Below, piece by piece: positions 36,044-44,126 of a DNA stretch of 64,000 nucleotides. Within the stretch, counting starts at the first letter, position 1. Each line of letters begins with the position of its first letter. The notes under the pieces were generated by a model. The model saw nothing but the letters and a program-made list of their open reading frames with translations, was not told the origin of the DNA and ran no database searches. A program made the position numbers and the translations under genes. This stretch comes from Paenibacillus polymyxa. Lineage in GTDB: Bacteria > Bacillota > Bacilli > Paenibacillales > Paenibacillaceae. The DNA lies in assembly GCF_018614975.1 (NCBI RefSeq), contig NZ_JAGGNR010000014.1, positions 395,052-459,051 of the forward strand. The letters are read 5' to 3'.

Positions 36044-36283
36044 AATCCGTCCTCCAATCAGCAATTGTCTACATAAGAAGACTTCCTATGTATGTAAAAT
36101 TTTCTCTCAAGGTACATCATAACCCATAATGTGGAATTTGCGAATAAACGAAGTAAACCATCTCTGTTTCGCTCGCATTGCACGCAAAAAACACGCTTCT
36201 CTGCACAAGTTACCTCATGCAAAGAGCGCGAATATCAGCAGAAATTTCGTCCAACTTTTAATAACTACACACCATCAATCTAC

Positions 36284-36640
36284 CTATCGATTCCATAGCA
36301 TATTCATTATGCCGACCGCTTCAATCTGGATCTCTTTTCCTTCATGATCCGAGAAAAGATAACTATATATTGAAAATATCCCCATATGGCGTATGTGTCC
36401 ACCTTTGTAGTGAAGCCTCTTTTCGTCACCGTCGATTGTCTGCGTAAACGTACTGCCTTCATTCACATTATACGAAGAATGGATGCCATGTTCACTTGAG
36501 AGCCAGGCAACAAAATCCTCTTCGTTTGGATTGGTCATGACTAGAATAACGAGCAGAACAACAAATACAACAATGCCCGTTCTTAGTCCTGCGCTCCTCT
36601 TGCTACTATGCTGCGTGTATTCAGGCTTCAACGTATTCAC
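36284..36640 (-). CDS. single-TM protein of unknown function
   Basis: 118 residues from a GTG at 36640, or 115 from the TTG at 36631, which has the better-placed GGGGTGA. One hydrophobic helix (about 22-36) follows a basic N-terminus, so the C-terminal 80 residues are probably extracellular. They contain FVAWLSSEHGI and a beta-rich tail. No family recognised. The 220 bases downstream hold no gene I can support. Confidence 0.65.
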   Translation of the reverse strand: MNTLKPEYTQHSSKRSAGLRTGIVVFVVLLVILVMTNPNEEDFVAWLSSEHGIHSSYNVNEGSTFTQTIDGDEKRLHYKGGHIRHMGIFSIYSYLFSDHEGKEIQIEAVGIMNMLWNR

Positions 36641-36836
36641 CCCGTTTCTTGCAACTTAAACCATAAGTGTTCCATTTGGTAAAATTATGCTTCCAATACG
36701 TGATGAGCACTTCAGTATGATCTTGGTATCTTCAAAAACAAATGGATAACTCACTAAAAATGAACACTCTACAAAACTACAGACTGCTCATTGAGTCTTC
36801 AACTAACGTTTCCCGTTAATTAAGAAGAGTCAAACT

Positions 36837-37346
36837 TTATGGTTCTGTATTTTCAGTACCTTTAGAAAAAAGAAAAGTTAACTCTAAATCATTATCCCCT
36901 CTAATTTCATCTATAGTTTTTGAAATCATATGGGAGTACCTCTGATATAACCAGTCTGTGGTAAACTGATCTTGACCTGAAATAATGAGGGTGTTGTCAA
37001 TTTGAATTGCTTTAGTATCTGTAAACCACCTATCAAAGCTTGGCTGAGAGATTTGGTCTTTTATTTTTTCTAGAACTGATTTCCAAATGTCTTCCTTGTT
37101 ATTAACTATATTCGTTCTACTTGTATGAGCATCATTCTCTTCTTGAGTTAGGAAATAATCTACTGTAGTGTTAAATATCTTGGCTAATTGAACTAATATA
37201 TCAATATCAGGTAAACATTCACCTCTCTCCCACTTTGAAACAGCCTGATGACTAACTTTTAAAATCTCACCAAGTTGTGTTTGCGTCATGGATAACTCTT
37301 TACGGTTTCTTGCTATGATCTCCCCGACCCGCTTAATATTTATCAT
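36837..37346 (-). CDS. XRE regulator fused to a DnaA domain I-like module
   Basis: 169 residues. The first about 70 form an XRE/Cro helix-turn-helix (LSMTQTQLGEILKVSHQAVS and the standard C-terminal IDILVQLAKIFNTTVDYFL). After a 15-residue linker the rest looks like the N-terminal domain of DnaA: IWKSVLEKIKDQISQPSFDRWF, TKAIQIDNTLIISGQDQF, and WLYQRYSHMISKTI follow the DnaA pattern of a W-initiated helix, PSFxxWF, a T-K-A strand, a hydrophobic strand with xQFxxDW, and xxRYxxxI. No AAA+ or DnaA DNA-binding domain is present. DnaA domain I binds DnaB and regulators such as SirA, so this could link a DNA site to the initiation machinery; that is inference. AAGGAGG precedes the ATG. Confidence 0.85.
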   Translation of the reverse strand: MINIKRVGEIIARNRKELSMTQTQLGEILKVSHQAVSKWERGECLPDIDILVQLAKIFNTTVDYFLTQEENDAHTSRTNIVNNKEDIWKSVLEKIKDQISQPSFDRWFTDTKAIQIDNTLIISGQDQFTTDWLYQRYSHMISKTIDEIRGDNDLELTFLFSKGTENTEP

Positions 37347-37437
37347 TGTTTCACCTCCTTCAATGAATAGTAGTTCAGGAACTTATTTATGTATATCAAA
37401 TTGTGGTTGAAAGTACTCTTCAAATTGCAACTCATAG

Positions 37438-37473
37438 TTTCATTAAACTAACCTGGCAGTTAGTTTAATGAAA
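37438..37473. repeat. 15-bp perfect inverted repeat upstream of the XRE-DnaA_N gene
   Basis: TTTCATTAAACTAAC, six-base spacer, and its exact reverse complement, about 90 bases before the gene start. Neither strand shows a T run after it, so it is not a typical terminator; operator or replication-related site are the alternatives. Confidence 0.75.
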
Positions 37474-37501
37474 AAGACAGCCGATTACTTGCAGGCTGTC
37501 T
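37470..37501 (-). terminator. terminator after the 37.6 kb gene
   Basis: GACAGCC / GGCTGTC hairpin with an 11-base loop followed on the minus strand by TTTTTC. Confidence 0.7.
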
Positions 37502-37636
37502 AAATTTAATTAACATAAGTCGTCCTAATGAGGACTCACGACCAACTTATGCTTCCAAATACATCGAAAACACCAAAATTTTAAAATTCTCTGACATACA
37601 TATGGGGAAATATCTGAATCCTTTATGGGTTAAGTC

Positions 37637-38019
37637 TCAATTGAACAGAATCTCTACGTTCTTCGCCAAAACCCAACTACTCAATCCATACGAGGATGAG
37701 ATCACCATGTACTTGTATTTCTCATCGATCAGCCTGGTGTGCAATTCGTCATAGGAATCATAACTGACAGGCCAACCCTGACCCTTTCCCGACTCTAACA
37801 ACTCTCGATTATAAGGGATAAAATGCGCTATATCCCACTCATCCACTCCAAAATAATGCTGCCATGTAGCGGTGTATCAAACGCATGGGCCATTACGCCA
37901 GAGAATAAGACATCCATATTTTTGGGCACAGTATGACTTGAACGAGTACGCATCCTGATCCTTCTGTTTTCTAAATCAACTTCGTAACTTAATATGATGT
38001 TGTCATGCAAACTTGGCAT
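37637..38019 (-). pseudogene. hypothetical protein gene split by a frameshift
   Basis: The ATG at 38019, eight bases after AAAGGAGG, reads MPSLHDNIILSYEVDLENRR to FDTPLHGS, then derails. The frame one base over continues HYFGVDEWDIAHFIPYNREL and ends WVLAKNVEILFN at 37637. Both halves look authentic and the junction (AGC CAT expected, AGCAT seen) fits loss of one base at about 37850. Combined length about 126 residues; family not recognised. Confidence 0.65.
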
Positions 38020-38086
38020 AGTTCGCCTCCTTTCAATAGGTTTGTTAGCTCGTATATTCTCAAACACCGTAATATCGTTTATAGTT

Positions 38087-38173
38087 CTAGACCCATTCCA
38101 CTTTGGAGAAATTAACAAAGTCATACGGCTCTAGATCCAACCCGTACAACTGCAACAGTTCTTCCTCGTTCAT
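38087..38173 (-). CDS. 28-residue ORF, possibly a truncated gene
   Basis: MNEEELLQLYGLDLEPYDFV with AAGGGG eight bases before the ATG; stops at TAG after SKVEWV. Protein-like composition and a ribosome binding site, but very short; may be the start of a deleted gene. Confidence 0.35.
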   Translation of the reverse strand: MNEEELLQLYGLDLEPYDFVNFSKVEWV

Positions 38174-38188
38174 ATTTGTTCCCCTTAC

Positions 38189-38599
38189 CTACTTCAGAAT
38201 GTTGTTTAACTCTTCCGCTTTTTTCCTGCTATCTATTCTAGCATAAAAATAAAAAGCGATGACGTGCAGCACGATAGATAATAACCACATGCCGGGGAAC
38301 CAGGGAGCGATGAACTGGAACATATCTACCGAGAACAACCATACCATCGCCATACCTCCCGCAATATTGAGTGTGGAAGAAATAACGATATTCCATACCG
38401 GTTTTAACGTAAAATAGTTCCATAGTAGGTTATACATCATTCCAAACACTACAGCGGCAATGAAAGCAATACCCGCTATGTTCCATAAATAGGACATCTG
38501 AATGGGCAGATCATCAAAGAATATTGTTGCCAAGAGCGTGACCCATAGCGTCATTATGGTGAATACTTGAAAAAAAGAATGTCTAAGTTGAGTTATCAT
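38189..38599 (-). CDS. DUF3021 family membrane protein
   Basis: 136-residue protein with four transmembrane helices, spanning roughly 12-27, 38-58, 70-90 and 100-122. DUF3021 proteins are encoded next to LytTR regulators, which they are thought to hold inactive at the membrane. The start overlaps the LytTR stop by four bases (ATGA), as in that arrangement. Confidence 0.86.
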   Translation of the reverse strand: MITQLRHSFFQVFTIMTLWVTLLATIFFDDLPIQMSYLWNIAGIAFIAAVVFGMMYNLLWNYFTLKPVWNIVISSTLNIAGGMAMVWLFSVDMFQFIAPWFPGMWLLSIVLHVIAFYFYARIDSRKKAEELNNILK

Positions 38600-39042
38600 G
38601 ATAATTTCCCCCTAAAGTTTTTAATATAAAATCGGCTGACGAAGTAACTGGAGCTATCGCTCAGGTCTACCTTAATTCGGGCATGGTCTGTTGCAGAGAA
38701 TGCGGTGATGTACCGAGTATTGATGATGGTCTGATTATTGATTTTCACAAAATGAACGTCATCCAGATCCTCTTCTACAAATTTCAGACGTTTATGAAGC
38801 AAGTACCTCTCACCTGAGATCACCCGGACACCGCACATCCGATCCTCTGATTCAAAGGCAACCACCGAACTCAATTGGATCTGTATATTGCGATTATTCT
38901 TGGCATGGATCACCGTTAATTGAGTTTCTGATGCGCAGATTGCCTTCTGAATACGGTCCCACTTCGACTTCTCCGCCGGATGAGTAGTTACCTTGGCTAC
39001 TTTTTGCTCTATTGCTGGATCCTCTTCAAAAATGATTTTCAC
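38596..39042 (-). CDS. LytTR-domain DNA-binding regulator
   Basis: 148-residue regulator without receiver domain. The LytTR fold occupies about 50-148: IQIQLSSVVAFESEDRMCGV, ERYLLHKRLKFVEEDL, FVKINNQTIINTRYI. The start is the GTG at 39042 (GTG AAA ATC), with GAGGAGG eight bases before. Forms a standard LytTR/DUF3021 membrane-controlled pair with the next gene; such pairs often autoregulate and control neighbouring transporters, none of which is obvious here. Confidence 0.87.
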   Translation of the reverse strand: MKIIFEEDPAIEQKVAKVTTHPAEKSKWDRIQKAICASETQLTVIHAKNNRNIQIQLSSVVAFESEDRMCGVRVISGERYLLHKRLKFVEEDLDDVHFVKINNQTIINTRYITAFSATDHARIKVDLSDSSSYFVSRFYIKNFRGKLS

Positions 39043-39154
39043 GTGTTGGCCTCCTCTCACAACTCATATTACAAGCATAGTTACGACAATCCCACTGTAT
39101 TGCGTTTTGTTGCAGGATCTTGCTGGTTTGTTGCATCATCACTCCATAGATACT

Positions 39155-39182
39155 AAAAAGAACCACTCCGTAGGAGCAGTTC
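39155..39182 (-). terminator. terminator downstream of the 39.2 kb gene
   Basis: GAAC-CA-CTCC-GTA-GGAG-CA-GTTC hairpin followed by TTTTT on the minus strand. Confidence 0.78.
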
Positions 39183-39247
39183 GTCTATGTACTCATCCAA
39201 AACATTCAAGGCATGAGCTGTTCATTTTAACTATCAAGGTACCTACC

Positions 39248-39754
39248 TTAACCCTGCTTTATCTCTAGATACATCTCCTTATTTTGCAAGATCATCTCGT
39301 TCATGTGTACAATAGCTGCTTGCGCCACGGTCTGATAGTTCGCATACAACACCTCTGTTCTCTGAAGCAAGATCGGGTCCTTCTCCAGATCCGTTGCCAG
39401 CACCTCACGCCACGCTTCACCCACTTTGTTTTGGTCCGTAATCAGACATTCAATCTGGTCCATTACGGTCACCATCTCATCTAAATGAAAAAAGCGCATC
39501 CCATTTTTAATACCATTCCAACTTTTGATCTGGGTGATGTTATATGCCGAAAACCAATAAAATTCTGCCAGACTCTTCGTATGATTATGATAGGAATAGA
39601 ACAAAAATAAGGCTTGTTGCCCTTCGTTTAACTGTCGGTATAGTTCTGTTTTGGCTGTCATATCTTTGCCCCGTACCGAAACAAGCATGGGTTCAATACA
39701 TAACCAGCTAAGTTGCTTTGAATGTATATCTTCTGGTCGAAGTCCAGCCTTCAT
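39248..39754 (-). CDS. conserved-looking protein of unknown function
   Basis: 168 residues, soluble, largely helical, from the ATG at 39754 with GAGAGGAG upstream. Features are SWLCIEPMLVSVRGKDMTA, LFLFYSYHNHTKSLAEFYWF, and a C-terminal Q/A-rich helix. No family recognised. Directly after the second phospholipase-C-family gene, 25 bases apart, so likely co-transcribed. Confidence 0.7.
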   Translation of the reverse strand: MKAGLRPEDIHSKQLSWLCIEPMLVSVRGKDMTAKTELYRQLNEGQQALFLFYSYHNHTKSLAEFYWFSAYNITQIKSWNGIKNGMRFFHLDEMVTVMDQIECLITDQNKVGEAWREVLATDLEKDPILLQRTEVLYANYQTVAQAAIVHMNEMILQNKEMYLEIKQG

Positions 39755-39779
39755 AACATGCTCCTCTCTATTCACCAAT

Positions 39780-40505
39780 TTAAGGATTCTCTGGTGCTTC
39801 ATCTGCCGGGTCATTCTCTCCGCCCATTCTGCGTCTGGATGTCTCCATCTTGACTGTCGAAGGCACATGTTCAGACGCTGTAGCTAATCGTTTATACACA
39901 TTCCATTTTGTATACAATTGTTTTAGTGCTAACGCCGTTTTATGTACGAACTCTTCCATATCTTCCATGGATAAATTATATAAGTCACCCAAGGATTCGT
40001 TGTCAGGGTTAGCTAAAAACTCAAGTTTCTTTCCCTTGTACTGATACACCTCTGATTCCAGCAATCCGCCTAAATCAAATGCTCTTCCCGATTTCAGCTC
40101 GTTTAACCATTCATGTGCCCCGTTCCAATTCCGTAAAATCATAAATTCAAGCTTCGTGACATCCTGTGTATACACACTTCTTCCATTGGGCTGGACTTCA
40201 TATGCAGGATAAATATCGAATGTCCACACGCGATCCGTATAGATATGGGCGATGTAACCGCACAGATATTGCAGGAATTTGGGATCACTATTAGCTAACT
40301 CCTTTTGGGTTTCAAAAAATTCTTTAAGTTCTTCGTCTGTTGCGAATCTTCCTGGCTCTGGCATGAGGTGGGTTTTTGCCTTTTCGGTACGAAGATTGGT
40401 TCTTACATGGATGGAATCAGGAGCAAGGCTTCCCAATAACAATTCAGGAGATGGCTCGGATATCAACTCGGATGCAATTGCTAAATGAACCATTGGCCAA
40501 GGCAA
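39780..40505 (-). CDS. zinc-dependent phospholipase C family protein (paralogue 2)
   Basis: 241 residues, same family as the gene at 26091: PWPMVHLAIASELI at the start, GSLAPDSIHVR, KTHLMP, and YLCGYIAHIYTDRVWTF supply the zinc ligands. The charged C-terminus after about 210 is unique. The start is a TTG (MPWPM) eight bases after AAAGGGAG. Cytosolic by absence of a signal peptide. Confidence 0.8.
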   Translation of the reverse strand: MPWPMVHLAIASELISEPSPELLLGSLAPDSIHVRTNLRTEKAKTHLMPEPGRFATDEELKEFFETQKELANSDPKFLQYLCGYIAHIYTDRVWTFDIYPAYEVQPNGRSVYTQDVTKLEFMILRNWNGAHEWLNELKSGRAFDLGGLLESEVYQYKGKKLEFLANPDNESLGDLYNLSMEDMEEFVHKTALALKQLYTKWNVYKRLATASEHVPSTVKMETSRRRMGGENDPADEAPENP

Positions 40506-40577
40506 TATAAAAACTCCCTTTCTATATTAAATATAAATTAATGGATCAGAACTGAGCTTTGAACTGTTGAAGTGATC

Positions 40578-41060
40578 TTATATCCCAAAATGCACAATGC
40601 ATTTCCCATTTACCTCAGCGTACTTTGCCATGTTCGCAAGCTTGTTTAATTCGTTGATTAGTCTAACTTTATTGTACTCGAGTTTTTCGTAGTAGCCCTT
40701 CTGTTCGCCTCCATCAATACTATAGTTCCCTGTAAGAACAATCGGATCATTCGCATGGTTAAATAGATCAATCCAGGCCTGAATCAGTTGATGAAACTTC
40801 AACAAAGCATCCTGCTCTTCAATAACGGTTATTCCATAGTTGTTCAGTCCACTACATCTCATACAGGTGGATGGATTCCATGTATCTAACCATTGAAGGG
40901 AATCATAGATGTACGCAATGAATTCGTCTTCCAAGGTCGCATGATTCTCTGTGGTTAATCCACTTCCATGTATTCTCCCTTGTGAATCCCATGAGTAGGA
41001 GGTATGAATATTCCCGTCTACTTGCGATTTGTTTTCAATCACAAAATGATGCTTTGGCAT
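40578..41060 (-). CDS. protein of unknown function
   Basis: 160 residues, soluble, acidic. Notable stretches are SYSWDSQGRIHGSGLTTENH, DTWNPSTCMRCSGLNNYGIT (Cys pair CMRC) and a C-terminal NKLANMAKYAEVNGKCIVHF. Could be an immunity-type or stress protein; no family recognised. Confidence 0.62.
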   Translation of the reverse strand: MPKHHFVIENKSQVDGNIHTSYSWDSQGRIHGSGLTTENHATLEDEFIAYIYDSLQWLDTWNPSTCMRCSGLNNYGITVIEEQDALLKFHQLIQAWIDLFNHANDPIVLTGNYSIDGGEQKGYYEKLEYNKVRLINELNKLANMAKYAEVNGKCIVHFGI

Positions 41061-41141
41061 TCCTGCGTACTTCCCCCTTACACGTCACTCCCATAGACTC
41101 CTCTTAATTCATCATAACCCATGTATTGGTAAATGGAAATT

Positions 41142-41189
41142 AAAAAAGGTCCTATCTACCTCCCAAATCAGGAGAAGTAAAATAGGACC
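41142..41189 (-). terminator. terminator
   Basis: Eight-base stem GGTCCTAT / ATAGGACC followed by TTTTTT on the minus strand, after the gene at 41211. Confidence 0.82.
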
Positions 41190-41210
41190 GTGATAGAAAC
41201 TTCCTTACAT

Positions 41211-41630
41211 TCATAAAATCCTTCGTCTACTCAGAAACTCTGTTCCCTCTTTACGATACATTTCTATAAATTCATTGGTCACATGATCATGCCTCAGTGC
41301 TCCCATATAATCTGTTCCAGGTTTCTTCGGTCTATAATCTGAATCCACCGTGTAGATATTGAAGTGCACCTCATCTTCGTCCTCTGATATATCCGTATGA
41401 TCGAAAAGTGAAATCACTTCATCTTTATCGAGAAACCTAAATGGAGATGCCTGACGCTCTATAATATAAAAAGGATATGTGATGTTCTCTATCTGAATGA
41501 ATTCATGGTACACCTTAAGCTCATCAGGTATGAGATCCATGTACTGTCTAGCTACCTCTTCTGCCTGAAACACACCAGAAATCCACTTCAACTTCCCCTT
41601 ATTTGCTACGATAATAAACAAGCTAATCAC
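41211..41630 (-). CDS. protein of unknown function
   Basis: 139 residues, soluble, mixed alpha/beta, starting MISLFIIVANKGKLKWISGV, with HFNIYTVDSDYRPKKPGTDY in the second half. No family recognised. Follows the acetyltransferase gene by 15 bases, same direction. Confidence 0.65.
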   Translation of the reverse strand: MISLFIIVANKGKLKWISGVFQAEEVARQYMDLIPDELKVYHEFIQIENITYPFYIIERQASPFRFLDKDEVISLFDHTDISEDEDEVHFNIYTVDSDYRPKKPGTDYMGALRHDHVTNEFIEMYRKEGTEFLSRRRIL

Positions 41631-41645
41631 CTTCTAAGTTACATA

Positions 41646-42167
41646 TTATTTCGCTCTTCCACGCACAAAAGTCTGGGACAAAATCCGGTGGCTGCCAGTG
41701 ATGTTGTCAATCTCAATGTTATATTCAGACTCGGTATATTCAATATGATGTTGCTCATAATATCTTTTCCAGAACGAAACTGCTGCCGCATTGTTAGCAA
41801 GCTGTTCTACTTTGAATGTACCCCGAAATTGAGCAAACACCAAGTCAATTACTTGTGCTGCCAGTCCCTGTCCGCGATACTTTTTGACCAGGAACAGCTC
41901 TTGCACGGTATAATCCACACCTTCCGGCACATATGGAGGTGAGCACACCAGTACGAATCCAATAACCTTTCCTTCATACTTAATCAAAAACGGATGTAAT
42001 TCATCGCGTTCCAGATATAGATAGATGTTCGTTGGATCATATTTCCCCTCTTTAAGTAGATCCTCGCCAGAAAATTCAGACAGATCATATAAGTACAAGT
42101 TGTACAGGTTGAGAAACAATTCCTTTTGTTCTGCCAAAATACTCTTAATTTGTACGTTCATCTTCAT
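41646..42167 (-). CDS. GNAT family N-acetyltransferase
   Basis: 173-residue acetyltransferase. VQELFLVKKYRGQGLAAQVI contains the acetyl-CoA loop; FWKRYYEQHHI near the C-terminus fits. Acceptor unknown. Confidence 0.86.
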   Translation of the reverse strand: MKMNVQIKSILAEQKELFLNLYNLYLYDLSEFSGEDLLKEGKYDPTNIYLYLERDELHPFLIKYEGKVIGFVLVCSPPYVPEGVDYTVQELFLVKKYRGQGLAAQVIDLVFAQFRGTFKVEQLANNAAAVSFWKRYYEQHHIEYTESEYNIEIDNITGSHRILSQTFVRGRAK

Positions 42168-42349
42168 TGCACATCTCCCTTAGTTAATGAGTTAGTTAGT
42201 GATCCATACAATAACCTTTCCGATGTCCACAGCACGTTTGCTGTGCCCTGTTCTCAATATATCCTTTCAACCACAACAGATATAGGCAAAGTTTGGTTTA
42301 AACCATAGAGTAACCTTACCTTTCAAAGTGGACATGAACATTTGTGCAT

Positions 42350-42373
42350 AAAAATAGACCCTTTACAGGGTCC
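42350..42373 (-). terminator. terminator overlapping a stop codon
   Basis: GGACCCT-GTAA-AGGGTC then TATTTTTATG on the minus strand; the stem includes the stop of the gene at 42363. Confidence 0.72.
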
Positions 42374-42599
42374 GGTTGGTGCTCTTGTCTTTATTTTTCA
42401 CCAAGTATCCACTAGCAAGTTCAGCCGGAGCGATAAAAGGTAGAAATGCCATCCAATCCAGGAAGAGGAGTATAGGAACGAAGATAAATATTACACTGAT
42501 ATACATCATGACTGGCGATTTTTTCTTCAATCCCTGAACGCCAAAGGCAACGCCTGCCAATGAGATCACAAGGACAAAAGCAATGTGAAGCACGTTCAT
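42363..42599 (-). CDS. small membrane protein
   Basis: 78 residues starting MNVLHIAFVLVISLAGVAFG, with three hydrophobic segments and a short basic tail. Start at the ATG at 42599 with AATGGAGG upstream. Unknown function. Confidence 0.66.
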   Translation of the reverse strand: MNVLHIAFVLVISLAGVAFGVQGLKKKSPVMMYISVIFIFVPILLFLDWMAFLPFIAPAELASGYLVKNKDKSTNRTL

Positions 42600-42632
42600 C
42601 ACCATCACCTCCATTTAGGATATAACCGACAC

Positions 42633-43094
42633 TTAATGGATTAGATAATCAACCACAGGATATGAGATCACATTGCGATCTCTGTACGTTGAAATCACCG
42701 CTTCGTGATGTGTGCTAAGAATTCCATTTTGCAACATCACCGGACGGAAATCTCGCTCCATTGCTCCGTTGTAGGTGAATAGAACACATTCCTCTGCGGC
42801 AAAACCGGCGATAATCAATAGTTCAATTCCATGACTCTTCAACACCTGCTCCAGATCAGTTTGCCAGAAGGCATTGGAAGCTTCCTTGGTAACCGTGAGA
42901 TCCTTCTCATTCACATCGATCTCCGGAATAATGCGATACTCATCTGGCGCTGATTCTTCCATGCCCTCCACATCTTGTACATGAACCACCGTATGATCGT
43001 TCGAGCGCAGCACATTAGCCACATGATTAATGTACTCGCAAGCATGATCTATCGAAGTCTGGTCCATCTTTTTCCGCACAATACTCTCTTGCAA
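42633..43094 (-). CDS. isochorismatase-like hydrolase missing its N-terminus
   Basis: 153 residues of the cysteine-hydrolase fold starting at a TTG right behind AAGGGAGG. The lysine (VTKEASNAF) and cysteine (GFAAEECVLFTYN) of the catalytic triad are present. Family members begin with a strand ending I-D-x-Q that supplies the catalytic aspartate; here the sequence begins at that Q (QESIVRKK), so the strand and the aspartate are missing. Probably a short deletion at the start, leaving an inactive or untranslated protein. Confidence 0.7.
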   Translation of the reverse strand: MQESIVRKKMDQTSIDHACEYINHVANVLRSNDHTVVHVQDVEGMEESAPDEYRIIPEIDVNEKDLTVTKEASNAFWQTDLEQVLKSHGIELLIIAGFAAEECVLFTYNGAMERDFRPVMLQNGILSTHHEAVISTYRDRNVISYPVVDYLIH

Positions 43095-43124
43095 TCCTCC
43101 CTTGTTTACACGGAGAACTTAAAC

Positions 43125-43835
43125 TTAATCCTTAAATAATTCATTCAGCATCCGGTCACGGTTCTCCAGAAAGCTACGGGTAATCTGATAGTGATCGGTA
43201 TCCTCATAGACTACCTCTTGAATATGGCTATCGTCAAAACTTAAAATCTCCGCCCCCGGATACCCGAGCAGAATAGGTGAGTGCGTCGCAATAATGAATT
43301 GCGAAGTGCCTGATAGATCATGCAGAATCCGCAATAAGGAAAGCTGCCTAGCTGGAGATAAAGCGGCTTCGGGCTCGTCGAGTAGATAAATGCCTTTGGA
43401 ACTGAACCGATTGACGAACAGACTGAGAAAAGACTCTCCATGCGATTGTTCATGCAATGAACGCCCGCCATAATATTGAAGCGATGCCGGCATCTCATCC
43501 ACATGTGATGCGAATTGATAGAACGATTCAGAGCGCATGAAGAAACCATTCGTTATTTTGGGCAACCAGGCCAGCCTGAGATAATTCCCGAGCGAGGATT
43601 CCGAAGCATGTGTCTCGTAGGTATTATTCCTGCCGCCCCCTGCAGTATTGAATCCACACTGATAAGCGATACCTTCCAGCAGCGTAGATTTCCCTGAACC
43701 ATTTTCACCTACAAAAAAAGTAACGTTATTCGTGATTTCCAACCGTTCCAAGGACCGTATTGCGGGGATGTCAAAAGGATATTGGTCCTGATTCTCAATC
43801 TTGGACGACATGAGTTCCACACTTCGAAGATACAT
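43125..43835 (-). CDS. AAA family ATPase (small SMC/OLD-like)
   Basis: 236-residue ATPase of the AAA_21/AAA_23 type. Walker A FFVGENGSGKSTLLEGIAY near residue 41, signature-like LHEQSHGESFLSLFVNRF, Walker B GIYLLDEPEAALSP, and H-motif IIATHSPILL. No nuclease or other effector domain. The start at the ATG at 43835 has AGGAGG seven bases upstream. Function of these stand-alone ATPases is unknown. Confidence 0.85.
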   Translation of the reverse strand: MYLRSVELMSSKIENQDQYPFDIPAIRSLERLEITNNVTFFVGENGSGKSTLLEGIAYQCGFNTAGGGRNNTYETHASESSLGNYLRLAWLPKITNGFFMRSESFYQFASHVDEMPASLQYYGGRSLHEQSHGESFLSLFVNRFSSKGIYLLDEPEAALSPARQLSLLRILHDLSGTSQFIIATHSPILLGYPGAEILSFDDSHIQEVVYEDTDHYQITRSFLENRDRMLNELFKD

Positions 43836-43934
43836 AATCATCCTCCTATTTATGTTAGATTTGGCTCCATCTACGTTTAGGTACCTTTTCATTCCCTATA
43901 TTAAACGACGATCAGACGGATGACAAAATTATGG

Positions 43935-43964
43935 TTGACGGCGGCAGATCAGCTTCTATATTAT
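43935..43964 (+). promoter_or_regulatory. sigma-A-type promoter of the GlcNAc PTS operon
   Basis: TTGACG followed by a TATATTAT region with 16-18 bases between. It lies just upstream of the RAT/terminator switch. Confidence 0.65.
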
Positions 43965-44002
43965 GTAGGAAGAACGTTCTGCATAAAAACATAAAATGAA
44001 TT

Positions 44003-44034
44003 GGCGTGTTACCACCCCAGAGGGCATGAGCCAA
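44003..44034 (+). promoter_or_regulatory. RAT (ribonucleic antiterminator) site
   Basis: GGCGTGTTACCACCCCAGAG then GGCATGAGCC: the TGTTAC...GGCATGAG pattern bound by BglG/GlcT-type antiterminators. It overlaps the left arm of the terminator, so hairpin choice decides read-through. Confidence 0.85.
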
Positions 44035-44074
44035 GAAGCGAACATGAGACTATATTCGCTTCTTGGCTCTCTTT
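44028..44074 (+). terminator. leader terminator controlled by antitermination
   Basis: Fifteen-base perfect stem GAGCCAAGAAGCGAA / TTCGCTTCTTGGCTC followed by TCTTT, between the RAT and the antiterminator gene. Confidence 0.88.
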
Positions 44075-44126
44075 GCGTTCCGGGGGCCTGAAAGCGTTAA
44101 CTTTAGAAACGAGGAGGCGGTGAACC

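Noticed and set aside
37438..37473. The 15-bp inverted repeat as a rho-independent terminator
   Set aside because: No T run follows it on either strand; the proper terminator for the upstream gene is the adjacent hairpin at 37470-37501.
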